NCBI GenBank assembly: GCA_035361075.1
Contig: DAOSBX010000044.1
Location: 1 to 25,039, forward strand
DNA from: Candidatus Hydrogenedens sp.
GTDB taxonomy: Bacteria; Hydrogenedentota; Hydrogenedentia; Hydrogenedentales; Hydrogenedentaceae
Direction of reading: 5' to 3'
Length of the DNA stretch: 25,039 bases
The notes under the pieces were generated by a model. It did no database searches, had not been told where the DNA came from, and saw only the letters and a list, made by a program, of their open reading frames with translations. Positions 14,320 to 23,237 of the stretch are shown here, one piece after another. Both the position numbers and the translations under genes were made by a program. Every line of letters begins with the position of its first letter. Position 1 is the first letter of the stretch.

Positions 14320-14808
14320 TTACTTATTTAAAAGTTTTTCTCGTAATTTCTTCTCAATTTTTGGAGAAACATAGTGTGAGACACTACCGCCAAAACGAAC
14401 TATCTCTTTAACTTGACGTGAGCTTAAAAACAGGAATGGTTCACTTGGCATTAGACATACAGTATCAATGCCCGGATCCAATTTCTGATTATTAATAGCC
14501 AAACTTAATTCAAACTCGAAATCGGAAACAACCCTTAACCCTCGGATCAGTGCCTGTGCACCACATTTCCTTGCAAATTCAACAGATAACCCTGAAAAAC
14601 TGGTAATCTCAATCCCCTGTTCATGATTCATTTCTTCTTCCAACATTTTCATCCGTTCCTCAACTGTAAATAGAGCGGTCTTTGCCTCATTAATAGCAAC
14701 CGCGACAACGACACGGTCAAAAATCCGTCTGGCTCGATGTATTAAATCGAAGTGTCCCAATGTTGGTGGGTCAAAACTACCAGGGTACAGTGCAATTCGT
14801 TCAGCCAT
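14320..14808 (-). CDS. coaD: Pantetheine-phosphate adenylyltransferase
   Basis: Transfers AMP from ATP to 4'-phosphopantetheine giving dephospho-CoA, the penultimate step of coenzyme A synthesis, in the cytoplasm. The 162-residue length is standard. The nucleotidyltransferase motif is complete: YPGSFDPPTLGH (8-19), with the T-x-G-H signature ending at His19. Other family marks are ALIRGLR at 86-92, the FEFE/N segment after it, and LSSRQVKEIVR at 128-138, the ISS-type ATP-binding motif. The ATG start has AGGGAG about ten bases upstream. It is divergent from the pseudopilin gene across a 150-base AT-rich spacer that contains a 12-base palindrome (14833-14844). No other CoA genes are nearby. Confidence 0.97.
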   Translation of the reverse strand: MAERIALYPGSFDPPTLGHFDLIHRARRIFDRVVVAVAINEAKTALFTVEERMKMLEEEMNHEQGIEITSFSGLSVEFARKCGAQALIRGLRVVSDFEFELSLAINNQKLDPGIDTVCLMPSEPFLFLSSRQVKEIVRFGGSVSHYVSPKIEKKLREKLLNK

Positions 14809-14918
14809 AATATGAACTCCCTAAATAAAAAATCAAATATTTGACTTACATTATGCCAAAAGAGTTTTGCAAAATTGTAATATGATAATATAATTCAATT
14901 ATTGTGTTGAAAATATAT

Positions 14919-14924
14919 TATAAT
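14919..14924 (+). promoter_or_regulatory. Possible -10 box of the pseudopilin operon
   Basis: TATAAT 35 bases upstream of the pseudopilin ATG, in the divergent spacer with coaD. No good -35 box is seen at 16-18 bases (TTCAAT at 14894-14899 is at 19), so strength and exact position are uncertain. Confidence 0.35.
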
Positions 14925-14958
14925 AAATCCAATTAACCTCAATATAAGGAAAAAAATT

Positions 14959-15951
14959 ATGTTAAGGCATGCAAAAGGTTTTACGTTAATTGAATTGTTA
15001 GTGGTTATTGCCATTATCGGTATTCTTGCAGCAATATTATTACCAGCATTAGCCCGTGCAAGGGAAGCTGCCCGTCGTTCCAGTTGCCAGAACAACCTCA
15101 AACAATGGGGATTGGTATTCAAAATGTATTCAGGTGAATCTAAAGGTGAACGTTATCCTACAGTTCTGGTTCGCGATGGTTCATTACCTATATTCCGTGA
15201 TTGTGATTCCGCAGACACAACACTTCAACCGTATGGGTCAATCTTCATTGCTATTGGACCAGACCCAACTACATTGTATCCAGAATATCTGACCGACCCC
15301 GCTATATTCTTCTGCCCATCGGATGCACAAAGCTCAATCAAAGACATCACCAATGATGCCACAGGTGAAACCACTGCTGGCTGGCTCTGCACAGATGCAA
15401 GTTATGGTGCTGCAGCTGTAGATGAAAGTTATATGTATTTAGGCTGGGTCATTGACCGTGGCGAGTCCACAGATAATCCCATGACTTTCGGTCCATTACC
15501 CCCATATCTACCAACCGCGGTAACAGGTCCCGCCCAGTTAGTAGAGTTCGCAACACGTGCATTCCTTCCTGTTTACGCGAATCCTTCCGAATGGCCAAAA
15601 TACATAGACAAGGATATTGATGTAAACCCTCCAAATGGAAATGGTGGTGGAAGCATCGTTTACCGATTACGCGAAGGTATCGAACGCTTTTTAATTACAG
15701 ATATTAACAATCCTTCTGCAACATCGCAGGCACAGAGTTCCGTTTGGATTATGCTTGACCATGTTTCAACCAATCCCTCTGGATTCAATCACATCCCTGG
15801 TGGGTCAAATGTCCTCTACATGGATGGCCACGTAGAATTTATTCGTTACGTAGCAGAGGACCCAGCTAACCCAACAGGTGGAAGTAAAGCACCTGTAAAT
15901 GCAGGCATAGCCCAAGTAATAGGACTGGTCTATAATTGGGCAAACTCATAA
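14959..15951 (+). CDS. Type II/IV pseudopilin-like protein with H-X9-DG type motif (DUF1559-like)
   Basis: Secreted or surface pilin-like protein of 330 residues. The class III signal is clear: KG at 6-7, then FTLIELLVVIAIIGILAAIL, with predicted prepilin-peptidase cleavage after Gly7, Glu12 at mature position +5, and the long hydrophobic helix. The body has paired cysteines and ends with HIPGGSNVLYMDGHVEF, His278 to Asp289-Gly290, the H-X9-DG type motif of the DUF1559/pseudopilin family that is greatly expanded in planctomycetes, lentisphaerae and related phyla. The ATG start has AAGGAA about seven bases upstream. It is followed after 19 bases by a secreted prolyl isomerase gene, so it probably heads an operon. 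No prepilin peptidase or secretion ATPase lies in the window. The specific role is unknown. Confidence 0.92.
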   Translation: MLRHAKGFTLIELLVVIAIIGILAAILLPALARAREAARRSSCQNNLKQWGLVFKMYSGESKGERYPTVLVRDGSLPIFRDCDSADTTLQPYGSIFIAIGPDPTTLYPEYLTDPAIFFCPSDAQSSIKDITNDATGETTAGWLCTDASYGAAAVDESYMYLGWVIDRGESTDNPMTFGPLPPYLPTAVTGPAQLVEFATRAFLPVYANPSEWPKYIDKDIDVNPPNGNGGGSIVYRLREGIERFLITDINNPSATSQAQSSVWIMLDHVSTNPSGFNHIPGGSNVLYMDGHVEFIRYVAEDPANPTGGSKAPVNAGIAQVIGLVYNWANS

Positions 15952-15970
15952 TGTAAGGGATAGTAAAAAA

Positions 15971-17110
15971 ATGCATCAAAAAGCTCTATATATTATACTG
16001 CTTTTAATCTTAACTATCGGCTCATATGCACAAGCACCCGATTTGTCGCGTATGGATATTGTAGAAAAGTCTGTCCCTGACGGTCCAGTGGCTTTGGTAC
16101 TTGGTACCCCTATCTCACGTGAAGAATTCCTCTCAAGGTATCATTTAGAATTGCTTGAATACATCGCCACTACTGGCAAAAAGAACCCTTCTGACGAAGA
16201 ACGAGTCAAACTCGCTATCCGATGTATTACTACACTTGCAGAACGGGAAATCCTATACCAAGAGGCGTTAAAACGAAAATGTATTGCATCTGAAGATGAA
16301 GTAAAAAAAGCCATAAATGAACAATTAAAAGACATTCAGGATAATGCTCGTTCTGCGGGTAAAAATCCACCTACCCTTGAAGAGTATTTAAAAATTCGTG
16401 GGGAAACATTAGAAACCCTTCGTGAACGAACACGAAAAAATATCATTTTAGAAAAAATGAAACAAGCCCTCGCAAATGAGAAAAAAATAACTGTTTCTGA
16501 TAACGAGGTTAAGTCATTCTATGAAAATAATCAACAGTTATTTATGAAACCATCCCGAGTTCACCTACAACAAATTTTCAAACAACCAAAGCCAAATGCA
16601 AAAACCGCTACAGAAACCGCTTGGGAGGAGACAAAAAAGGAAGTAGAAAAGGCACTCGCTCGGATTCGTGCTGGCGAAAGTTTCGAGGCAGTGGCAAGGT
16701 CAATGTCAGAATCACCAGACCGTGAAAAAGGAGGCGATATGGGCTGGCTTCCCGATGAAGCCCTACCGCCATTCTTAAAAGAAGTATTACCCTCAATGAA
16801 ACCCGAAGACTTAAGTCCAGTATTAAAAAGCAATATGGGATACCACTTATTCAAATTATTAGAACGCGAAATAGAAGAAAAGGTTGATTTTGAAACTGTA
16901 AAAGACAAAATAAAACAAATTATCTTAGAACAGAAACTCGATGAAGAGATTTACAACTTTTGCAATCCTTACCTTAATGACCCAGAAAAATCAAAGTTTT
17001 TTATTGCCTTCGATTCCATTCTAAAAAGAATAATCGAATCTGAGACAAAAAAAGTACCCGAACCAAAACCAGCCCCAACTAAGACAACACCAAAGAAAAA
17101 AAGCAAGTAA
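15971..17110 (+). CDS. Secreted parvulin-type peptidyl-prolyl isomerase (SurA/PrsA-like)
   Basis: Periplasmic folding factor of 379 residues that catalyses cis-trans isomerisation of prolyl bonds and probably acts as a chaperone. A signal peptide spans 1-20 (SYAQA end). A helical SurA/PrsA-type N-terminal region (about 45-190) follows, with the ISREEFLSRY and ERTRKNIILEKM stretches. One parvulin domain lies at about 195-298: VHLQQIF, RIRAGESFEAVARSMSESPD, GGDMGWLP and the closing MGYHLFKLLE. The C-terminus is a Lys/Pro tail (PKPAPTKTTPKKKSK). AAGGGA sits about 11 bases upstream of the ATG. Its position between a pseudopilin and a cell-wall peptidase suggests it helps exported envelope proteins fold; the client is unknown. 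Confidence 0.92.
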   Translation: MHQKALYIILLLILTIGSYAQAPDLSRMDIVEKSVPDGPVALVLGTPISREEFLSRYHLELLEYIATTGKKNPSDEERVKLAIRCITTLAEREILYQEALKRKCIASEDEVKKAINEQLKDIQDNARSAGKNPPTLEEYLKIRGETLETLRERTRKNIILEKMKQALANEKKITVSDNEVKSFYENNQQLFMKPSRVHLQQIFKQPKPNAKTATETAWEETKKEVEKALARIRAGESFEAVARSMSESPDREKGGDMGWLPDEALPPFLKEVLPSMKPEDLSPVLKSNMGYHLFKLLEREIEEKVDFETVKDKIKQIILEQKLDEEIYNFCNPYLNDPEKSKFFIAFDSILKRIIESETKKVPEPKPAPTKTTPKKKSK

Positions 17111-17123
17111 TGAAAAATAAGCA

Positions 17124-19043
17124 ATGAATCGGTTTATTTTCGTGTTTACATATATCTTCTTTTTATCTCTTCATCTATCTGCAACCAACTCCTATACCCC
17201 TCCACTAAAAGGTGATTTATTAGCCACCTCCTCTTTCGGTGAGTACCGTGATGGACGTTTTCACATGGGCGTTGATTTCCGTGCTGAAATTGGAACCCCA
17301 GTATATGCAATAGACAATGGTTATGTTGTTCGAATGCGATGTGGACCATGGGGATATGGTCGTGTATTATATATCCAATTCAACTCCGGAATTATCGGCA
17401 TTTATGCACACCTCAGCAAATTCGGAGAACCCTATCAATCTTACCTGTACAAACTACAACATCAGAAAAAGTCATTTACTATTGATGAAGAAATCCGAGA
17501 AAATGAACTACCAGTTCAAAAAGGGGCACTTATTGCCTATGCCGGTTATTCCGGAACAAAATTCCCTCACCTACACTTTGAACTCAGGAAAAAAGATGGT
17601 ATCACATGTATCAACCCGTGGGAATACGGTTTCCAATGGCTCGACCAAAACAGTCCACAAATTTCATCTATCCTATTTGTCCCTGGAACCACCAACACAC
17701 GCATCAATGGCCGATGTCTGCCAATAGAATTCCCCATTAATAATCAAAAACAAACCCCTATCACGATTCATGCAAAAGGGAAATTAGGCTTAGCAATCAA
17801 TACTATAGACCCCGAATCCGGGACTTGTAAATTAGGTCCTTATCGTATCACGCTAAGAACATCCAACTCCATCCTCTCCGTTATTGAACAAAATATACTG
17901 GACTATAACACCTATCGGGATGCAAAGGTGGTTTTCTATCCATATATATCAAACCCTATTTATTGGATATTATGGCGATGGCAGGGCAATCAAGCACCAA
18001 ATTATCAACATGTCAGAAAGGACTGGCTTGATATTGACTCTGACGAACATTTGCAAATTGAAGTTGAAGACTTCTATGGCAGAAAAGCAACAGTCCCTCT
18101 TTACATATCTGAAATAACATCTAATACAACAAACAAAACAAGTCCAGAGCCCAAAACAAAATCCGGTGTCTTTGTGCATTATTTGCCTGAACTTATTACG
18201 ATTGAAATTGTGCTCCCAACAAATAAAATAGATACAGAACCGACTATTCTATGCCTGCTTGACACCGAAGAGCAACCTATCACATTAAAACCATTTCGAT
18301 GCAACGATACTGTCTATGAACTACCATGGTCTCCCCCTCATTCTGGAAAATGGACGTTCAAAGTAACTCATCCATTACTACCACCATGGGAAAAAACAAT
18401 ATATGCTATCAAAGAACAACAACCGATAAAGACCATCGCTACCCAAGACCTAAAAATAAGTATAAGCCCAAAATCACCTTATGGAACTCTTTGGCTTTCT
18501 TTATCAAATGCCTCTGTGTCCAACTTACCTAAGGGCATGGTGCTCTCATCAAAAATATGGAAATTGGAACCTGTTGAAGCACCTATTGCAGAGCCAATAA
18601 AAATAGAGTTGAATATAAATGATAGTATCACACCAAAACAACGAATACACCTATATCGCAAAACAGGCTCCTCATGGACAAGAGTAGAATCCAAACAAAA
18701 TGGAGAATTCGTCAGCGCATCTATATCAAACTGGGGCATATATGCTCTTTTTCGAGATGACACACCACCACAAATAAAAGATATTTCAATCACAAATGGG
18801 TCAAAAATAACCTCACCCAAACCACCCATTTCCTGCTCCATCTCCGATATCGGTAGTGGTATTGCCAAAGCAGAAATGTTCTGTGATGACCATTGGCTAC
18901 TCGCAGAATATGATGGACCTCGTGGAACACTACGTTGGGAACAAGACGAAAATTTACCTAACGGTTCTCATCAAATTACAATCGCTTTAACAGACTATGC
19001 AGGCTTAACAAAAAAGGAATCCATCACAATCAATGTGCCATAA
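17124..19043 (+). CDS. Secreted M23/LytM-type metallopeptidase with large C-terminal region
   Basis: Predicted periplasmic zinc peptidase of 639 residues, probably cutting peptidoglycan cross-links. A signal peptide spans about 1-20. The LytM domain is at about 30-170 with all key residues: HMGVD (zinc ligands His47 and Asp51), YAHLSKF (His96) and HLHFE (His149 and His151), so it looks active rather than an EnvC-like activator. The domain carries an insertion of about 35 residues between YAHL and the GTKFPHLHF end. Residues about 180-639 are beta-rich and not recognised in detail; the last 90 (from DDTPPQIKDI) look like an Ig-like fold. The ATG overlaps the TGA of a five-codon reading frame that itself overlaps the upstream stop; no good Shine-Dalgarno site precedes it. 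Confidence 0.88.
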   Translation: MNRFIFVFTYIFFLSLHLSATNSYTPPLKGDLLATSSFGEYRDGRFHMGVDFRAEIGTPVYAIDNGYVVRMRCGPWGYGRVLYIQFNSGIIGIYAHLSKFGEPYQSYLYKLQHQKKSFTIDEEIRENELPVQKGALIAYAGYSGTKFPHLHFELRKKDGITCINPWEYGFQWLDQNSPQISSILFVPGTTNTRINGRCLPIEFPINNQKQTPITIHAKGKLGLAINTIDPESGTCKLGPYRITLRTSNSILSVIEQNILDYNTYRDAKVVFYPYISNPIYWILWRWQGNQAPNYQHVRKDWLDIDSDEHLQIEVEDFYGRKATVPLYISEITSNTTNKTSPEPKTKSGVFVHYLPELITIEIVLPTNKIDTEPTILCLLDTEEQPITLKPFRCNDTVYELPWSPPHSGKWTFKVTHPLLPPWEKTIYAIKEQQPIKTIATQDLKISISPKSPYGTLWLSLSNASVSNLPKGMVLSSKIWKLEPVEAPIAEPIKIELNINDSITPKQRIHLYRKTGSSWTRVESKQNGEFVSASISNWGIYALFRDDTPPQIKDISITNGSKITSPKPPISCSISDIGSGIAKAEMFCDDHWLLAEYDGPRGTLRWEQDENLPNGSHQITIALTDYAGLTKKESITINVP

Positions 19044-19083
19044 TAAAAAAACAATTTAACTATACGAAGGAAAGGATAATAAT

Positions 19084-20109
19084 ATGATACTAATAACAGG
19101 TGGTGCAGGCTATATCGGTGCTGTTGCTGTTCGTGAACTATTAAATCATGGCTTTGCAGTAAGAGTAATTGACAAGTTCCTATTCGGTTCAGAAGGGTTA
19201 GAAGATGTAGCAAACCGCATCGAATGTATTCAAGGCGATTTAAATAATTTTGACCCAGCATGGTTGGAAGACATAAATGGAGTGATTCATCTCGCAGGAC
19301 TGAGTAATGACCCTATGGCTGAATTCAATCCAGAAGCCAACAAAAAACTCAATACCGAAGCAACTGCCATCCTCGGAGAACATTGCAAAAGAAAAGGAAT
19401 AAAACGATTCATATTTGCATCCAGTTGCTCCATTTATGACCGCGGTCTCTTAGCAGAAGATATCATTCAAGATGAGGAAACCGCCGTAGAACCTCGGGCC
19501 GCTTATGCAGTGAGCAAATACCAGGCAGAACAAGAATTAAGTAAATTAGCAGGACCTGATTTTTGCCCAACAATGCTTCGTCAAGGCACCGTATACGGAT
19601 GGAGCCCACGAATGCGTTATGACCTCGTCGTTAACACCTTCGTAAAATCAGCCTTCGACAAAGGAATGCTCACTGTCCATTGTGGTGGAGAAATGTGGCG
19701 ACCCCTCATCGATGTAACAGACATAGCCCGCGCCTACGTCGCTTGCTTACAAGCAGACCTAAACATCGTTGCTAACCAGATTTTTAATCTTTCCTATAAA
19801 AATTACCGTATCCTGGAATTAGCCCATTGGGTTCGCAAAGTTTTCCGTGAGTTTGGAAAAAATATAGAAATCGAAGTAGAATATGGCTCCACTCGGGGTC
19901 GGAGTTATCGCATATCCACAAAAAAAACAGAGCACATTTTGGGATTCCGCCCATTAGTAAGTGTCGAAGAATCCATACGAAATATGGTCAATAAAATCCA
20001 AAGCGGAATAAATGCCGATTTTAATAACCCCAAATATTATAATATCCAATGGATTGAACTGCTCTGTCAGGCAGAATCCATCATCCGAAAAACTGGCTCT
20101 ATCATATAA
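19084..20109 (+). CDS. NAD-dependent epimerase/dehydratase (extended SDR)
   Basis: Nucleotide-sugar modifying enzyme of the extended short-chain dehydrogenase family, 341 residues, cytoplasmic. Seen directly: the Rossmann motif ITGGAGYIG (4-12), Asp30 for the NAD ribose, the GDL motif near 51, HLAG at 69-72, catalytic Ser113/Ser114 in FASSCS, and YAVSK with Tyr141 and Lys145. TMLRQGTVYG and the PLIDVTDIARAYV segment are typical of the substrate domain. UDP-glucose 4-epimerase-like or dTDP-glucose dehydratase-like activity is possible; the substrate is not determined. GAAGGAAAGGA precedes the ATG. It follows the M23 peptidase by 40 bases on the same strand, consistent with a role in surface polysaccharide. 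Confidence 0.9.
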   Translation: MILITGGAGYIGAVAVRELLNHGFAVRVIDKFLFGSEGLEDVANRIECIQGDLNNFDPAWLEDINGVIHLAGLSNDPMAEFNPEANKKLNTEATAILGEHCKRKGIKRFIFASSCSIYDRGLLAEDIIQDEETAVEPRAAYAVSKYQAEQELSKLAGPDFCPTMLRQGTVYGWSPRMRYDLVVNTFVKSAFDKGMLTVHCGGEMWRPLIDVTDIARAYVACLQADLNIVANQIFNLSYKNYRILELAHWVRKVFREFGKNIEIEVEYGSTRGRSYRISTKKTEHILGFRPLVSVEESIRNMVNKIQSGINADFNNPKYYNIQWIELLCQAESIIRKTGSII

Positions 20110-20266
20110 TATATTATATTCCAGAACCTTAAGTCACACCCAAAAAAAGATTGAATATGTAGAAAGAATCAATAAGAGAATATAAAATTTGTTCATAAGT
20201 ATTGCATATCATAAGATTTATCTATGTTCACTCAATGACAAAATATTACTGGTGAAAGGAAAAATA

Positions 20267-23236
20267 ATGAAAACCAAAAAAACTATCCTAATACTTATCT
20301 TTTTACAATCTTTTTTATTCTTCATTTCCCCTCTGTATAGTGATGATATCCCAGAGCCAGACTATTCGACATCATTAATTAAATTTCCAGGACCATGGCA
20401 ATTCCAATTGCCGAAAGCAGGCATTATTTTAGTGCGGGATGATGAGTTAGATACGTTATGCAATCCCGATGCTGAGATTAACATTAGTGTGACTCGTGAG
20501 CCAAACATAACCACATTGCGTAAGATTTGTGAAAATGCCCAAGCAAGAGGTGTGCGAACACTTACAATTGCTTTTGACCACTTCTTTGCCCAATATCGTC
20601 CTGGGCAAAACAAACCCCGTGAATGGACCCCAGATAAAACGGAATACATCGAACGGATAGCAAAAATAAGCCAGTTTGCTCAGTCATACGGGTTAGGTCT
20701 GGATTTAAGTTTTCTCACTCCTCTGGAATTAGGCACCGAATACCGCAAGGAAACAGGAGAATGTGGCGTATGGATGCATTTCGGAAAAGGATTACGAGAC
20801 CCAGATACAGGCAAATACAGCATAGAATTATGGAGACAGGAACGGTGGGCTAATAATAAAGGTCCTATTGATATTGAATTTGCAGGTGTCCGTGTTTTCG
20901 CCTTCAATGAAGATACTTTCGGTAGGGAATATAAAGTTGTCGTTCCCAGTCAAATGGTAGAAATCAGTGAAACCGCACAGATAGAAGAGTACCCATCATT
21001 AAAAACCAAACATGGTGATTTCACCGCTACACGAATTCGCATTTATGGGAGCGGTGCTGTAGAGAAAACCAAAGCAAATCGCATATTAGTTGTCATTCAT
21101 TACAAAACACCCGAAATGGATTATTTTAGTGAAAATGCTCTGCCTTACCTGAAATCCTTGTGCGATAGATATATTAACGCTGGCGTCAAAATTAACGCTC
21201 TCTATTCCGATGAAATGCATATACAGCAAGACTGGGCTTATTTTAATCACCATGATTTAGGTTCCTTCGCATTACGTTATGTTAGTCCCGGATTTCAAAA
21301 AGCATTCGCACAAAAATATGGCGAACAATACGCAGACCTTGCACCTTATATGATTTATTTTGTGCAGGGACAGGATGTGTTTTCCGATGACCTTTTCGCT
21401 CACGAGCCTATTCAACATATAATATCACCAGGGAGAGAGGGGATAATTAAAACCGCATTGTTCAGGGCTCAGTACTACCACTTCTTACATAACGGCGTCG
21501 TTGACCTGTTTACTCAAGCCAAAAAATACCTTGAACAGAACGTGGGATACAAACTGGAGGCACGAGCACATGCAACATGGGCAGAAAGTCCAACCTGTGA
21601 CCTATGGCGGACAGAACGCTGTTTGTACCGACTAAACTATGTCTATGAATATACCTCTAATTTTATGTGGTCAAATACTGTTCATCAAGCAAGTTCTGCC
21701 TGCCATGATTACTTTAAGTGGGGTGATTTCCTGACAGGCAACGGAAACGATACTGCCGAAGGAGGTTTCCTCGACCGCAACTATTATGGCTTGGCTTTAG
21801 GGGCTTCCACTGGTGTTATTAATGACGTGCCAAATTCGTACTCTGCTCATTGGGGTATGCCTCATGAAATTGCCGACCGACGACAGGCAGTTTGTGATAT
21901 TTATGGAAACGCCCCATGGCTACCTTTTGCCTTAGTCGAAGATTATGAACACCGCGATACTGATGTGTTATTTCTATATCCTATTGACCTCGTCGCTTTT
22001 GATGAACGCTTCGGCAGTTTAACTATTCAATATGGCTACGGAAACTACATCACTGCGGAAAAACTAATCGAATTAGGCTCTTTCGACAATGGCATTTGTC
22101 GAGTCAAAAATCGCTCTTATAAAACATTAGTAGCATTATTTGAACCTATACCTCCCGAAGGACTTCTGGAAAAACTATCTACCTTCGTAGAAAACGGCGG
22201 AAACTTAATCTGGATAGGTCCTCCACCCTATTTCGATTTTGTTGGCAATTTCATTTTGGATAAGTGGCAAAACGTAATGAGCGTCAACTATCTCCCCACC
22301 AGATTTTACGGCTACTCCGCAGTGGGAATGGATATAGAATTTACAGGACCCCTTGCCCATTTATCACCCATGACCGTACTAACAGATTTCCCAATAGACT
22401 CCATCTACCCTATACAACCTCTTGAAAATACAACAATAATCGCAACCTGCAAAGGGAATACCGTCGGCACAAACAAAGAAATAAACAAAGGCAAAGCTGT
22501 TTATTTAGGCTTCCGTCCACGAGATAATCAAAGTGCAAGCCTCGGGAAAGAAACACGCTGGCTATTTGATATTCTTTCCGCAATGAATGCATATCCACCC
22601 TCAGGCATATTCAACGATTATAATGATAACCCCGACTATCTTTCACGAAATAATCCTTATATGTTCACTCGATTCCCAAATGGCACAATTGCAGTGGCAC
22701 CTCATTACAAAGATATTGAAGAAGGCTGGGAAGGAGGTTTTGCTCGAAATCGCGAGAAAGATGAACAGATAGTTAAGGAATTGAATTTAAAACCTAATGT
22801 TATTGAATTAAAAGACTTCAAAGTCTGGGGACATACCGTCACCTATCAAGGAAATAGAGCCATGGCTTTCCGTACTGTAGATGGACAACTACTTGCGTTT
22901 GCTGGTTCCGGTTCAAAAGAAATAAATATCGACGGTAAAACATTTACCTTCGCAGACAATCCCGTTCATCACATTGCTTGGGCTCCCGTTCCACAAAATC
23001 GTTACGTCAAAAATGGAGCCGTAGCAACAATTTTAATAAACGGGAACGGAAATGCCTACATACCTTTCAAAGCACCTCAAAACAAACCCTTTGAGATTAT
23101 CGCAGAAGGAACTACACCAGGAAGTCCCGGTGAAAAAATACCTTTTGAATACTCAGAAACAGAAGAAAAACTCACAATAGCATTAACACCTGCTTCTATT
23201 AACAAACTCCTATATATCGTCCCATTATCTCAATAA
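20267..23236 (+). CDS. Large secreted protein, glycoside-hydrolase-like, specificity unknown
   Basis: A 989-residue exported protein. The frame is open back to 20189 (TTG), but the start chosen is the ATG at 20267, because AAAGGA lies just upstream and a clean signal peptide begins there (MKTKKTILILIFLQSFLFFI, cleavage near LYS-DD). The N-terminal half reads like a TIM-barrel sugar hydrolase: aromatic- and acid-rich strands, with ALYSDEMH placing Asp315-Glu316 at a strand end. Around 620-660 a KTLVALFEPIPPEGLLEKL...FVENGGNLIWIG stretch resembles the amidotransferase-like middle domain of GH42-type beta-galactosidases. The C-terminus is beta-rich. I cannot name the family or prove catalysis. 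A weak promoter TTGTTC-N17-TAAGAT (20189-20217) lies in the 157-base gap after the epimerase gene. Its stop is one base from the comF ATG. Confidence 0.7.
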   Translation: MKTKKTILILIFLQSFLFFISPLYSDDIPEPDYSTSLIKFPGPWQFQLPKAGIILVRDDELDTLCNPDAEINISVTREPNITTLRKICENAQARGVRTLTIAFDHFFAQYRPGQNKPREWTPDKTEYIERIAKISQFAQSYGLGLDLSFLTPLELGTEYRKETGECGVWMHFGKGLRDPDTGKYSIELWRQERWANNKGPIDIEFAGVRVFAFNEDTFGREYKVVVPSQMVEISETAQIEEYPSLKTKHGDFTATRIRIYGSGAVEKTKANRILVVIHYKTPEMDYFSENALPYLKSLCDRYINAGVKINALYSDEMHIQQDWAYFNHHDLGSFALRYVSPGFQKAFAQKYGEQYADLAPYMIYFVQGQDVFSDDLFAHEPIQHIISPGREGIIKTALFRAQYYHFLHNGVVDLFTQAKKYLEQNVGYKLEARAHATWAESPTCDLWRTERCLYRLNYVYEYTSNFMWSNTVHQASSACHDYFKWGDFLTGNGNDTAEGGFLDRNYYGLALGASTGVINDVPNSYSAHWGMPHEIADRRQAVCDIYGNAPWLPFALVEDYEHRDTDVLFLYPIDLVAFDERFGSLTIQYGYGNYITAEKLIELGSFDNGICRVKNRSYKTLVALFEPIPPEGLLEKLSTFVENGGNLIWIGPPPYFDFVGNFILDKWQNVMSVNYLPTRFYGYSAVGMDIEFTGPLAHLSPMTVLTDFPIDSIYPIQPLENTTIIATCKGNTVGTNKEINKGKAVYLGFRPRDNQSASLGKETRWLFDILSAMNAYPPSGIFNDYNDNPDYLSRNNPYMFTRFPNGTIAVAPHYKDIEEGWEGGFARNREKDEQIVKELNLKPNVIELKDFKVWGHTVTYQGNRAMAFRTVDGQLLAFAGSGSKEINIDGKTFTFADNPVHHIAWAPVPQNRYVKNGAVATILINGNGNAYIPFKAPQNKPFEIIAEGTTPGSPGEKIPFEYSETEEKLTIALTPASINKLLYIVPLSQ

Positions 23237-23237
23237 T

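Noticed and set aside
14833..14844. 12-base palindrome TCAAATATTTGA between coaD and the pseudopilin gene as an operator
   Set aside because: Very AT-rich and expected by chance in such spacers; no second copy seen.
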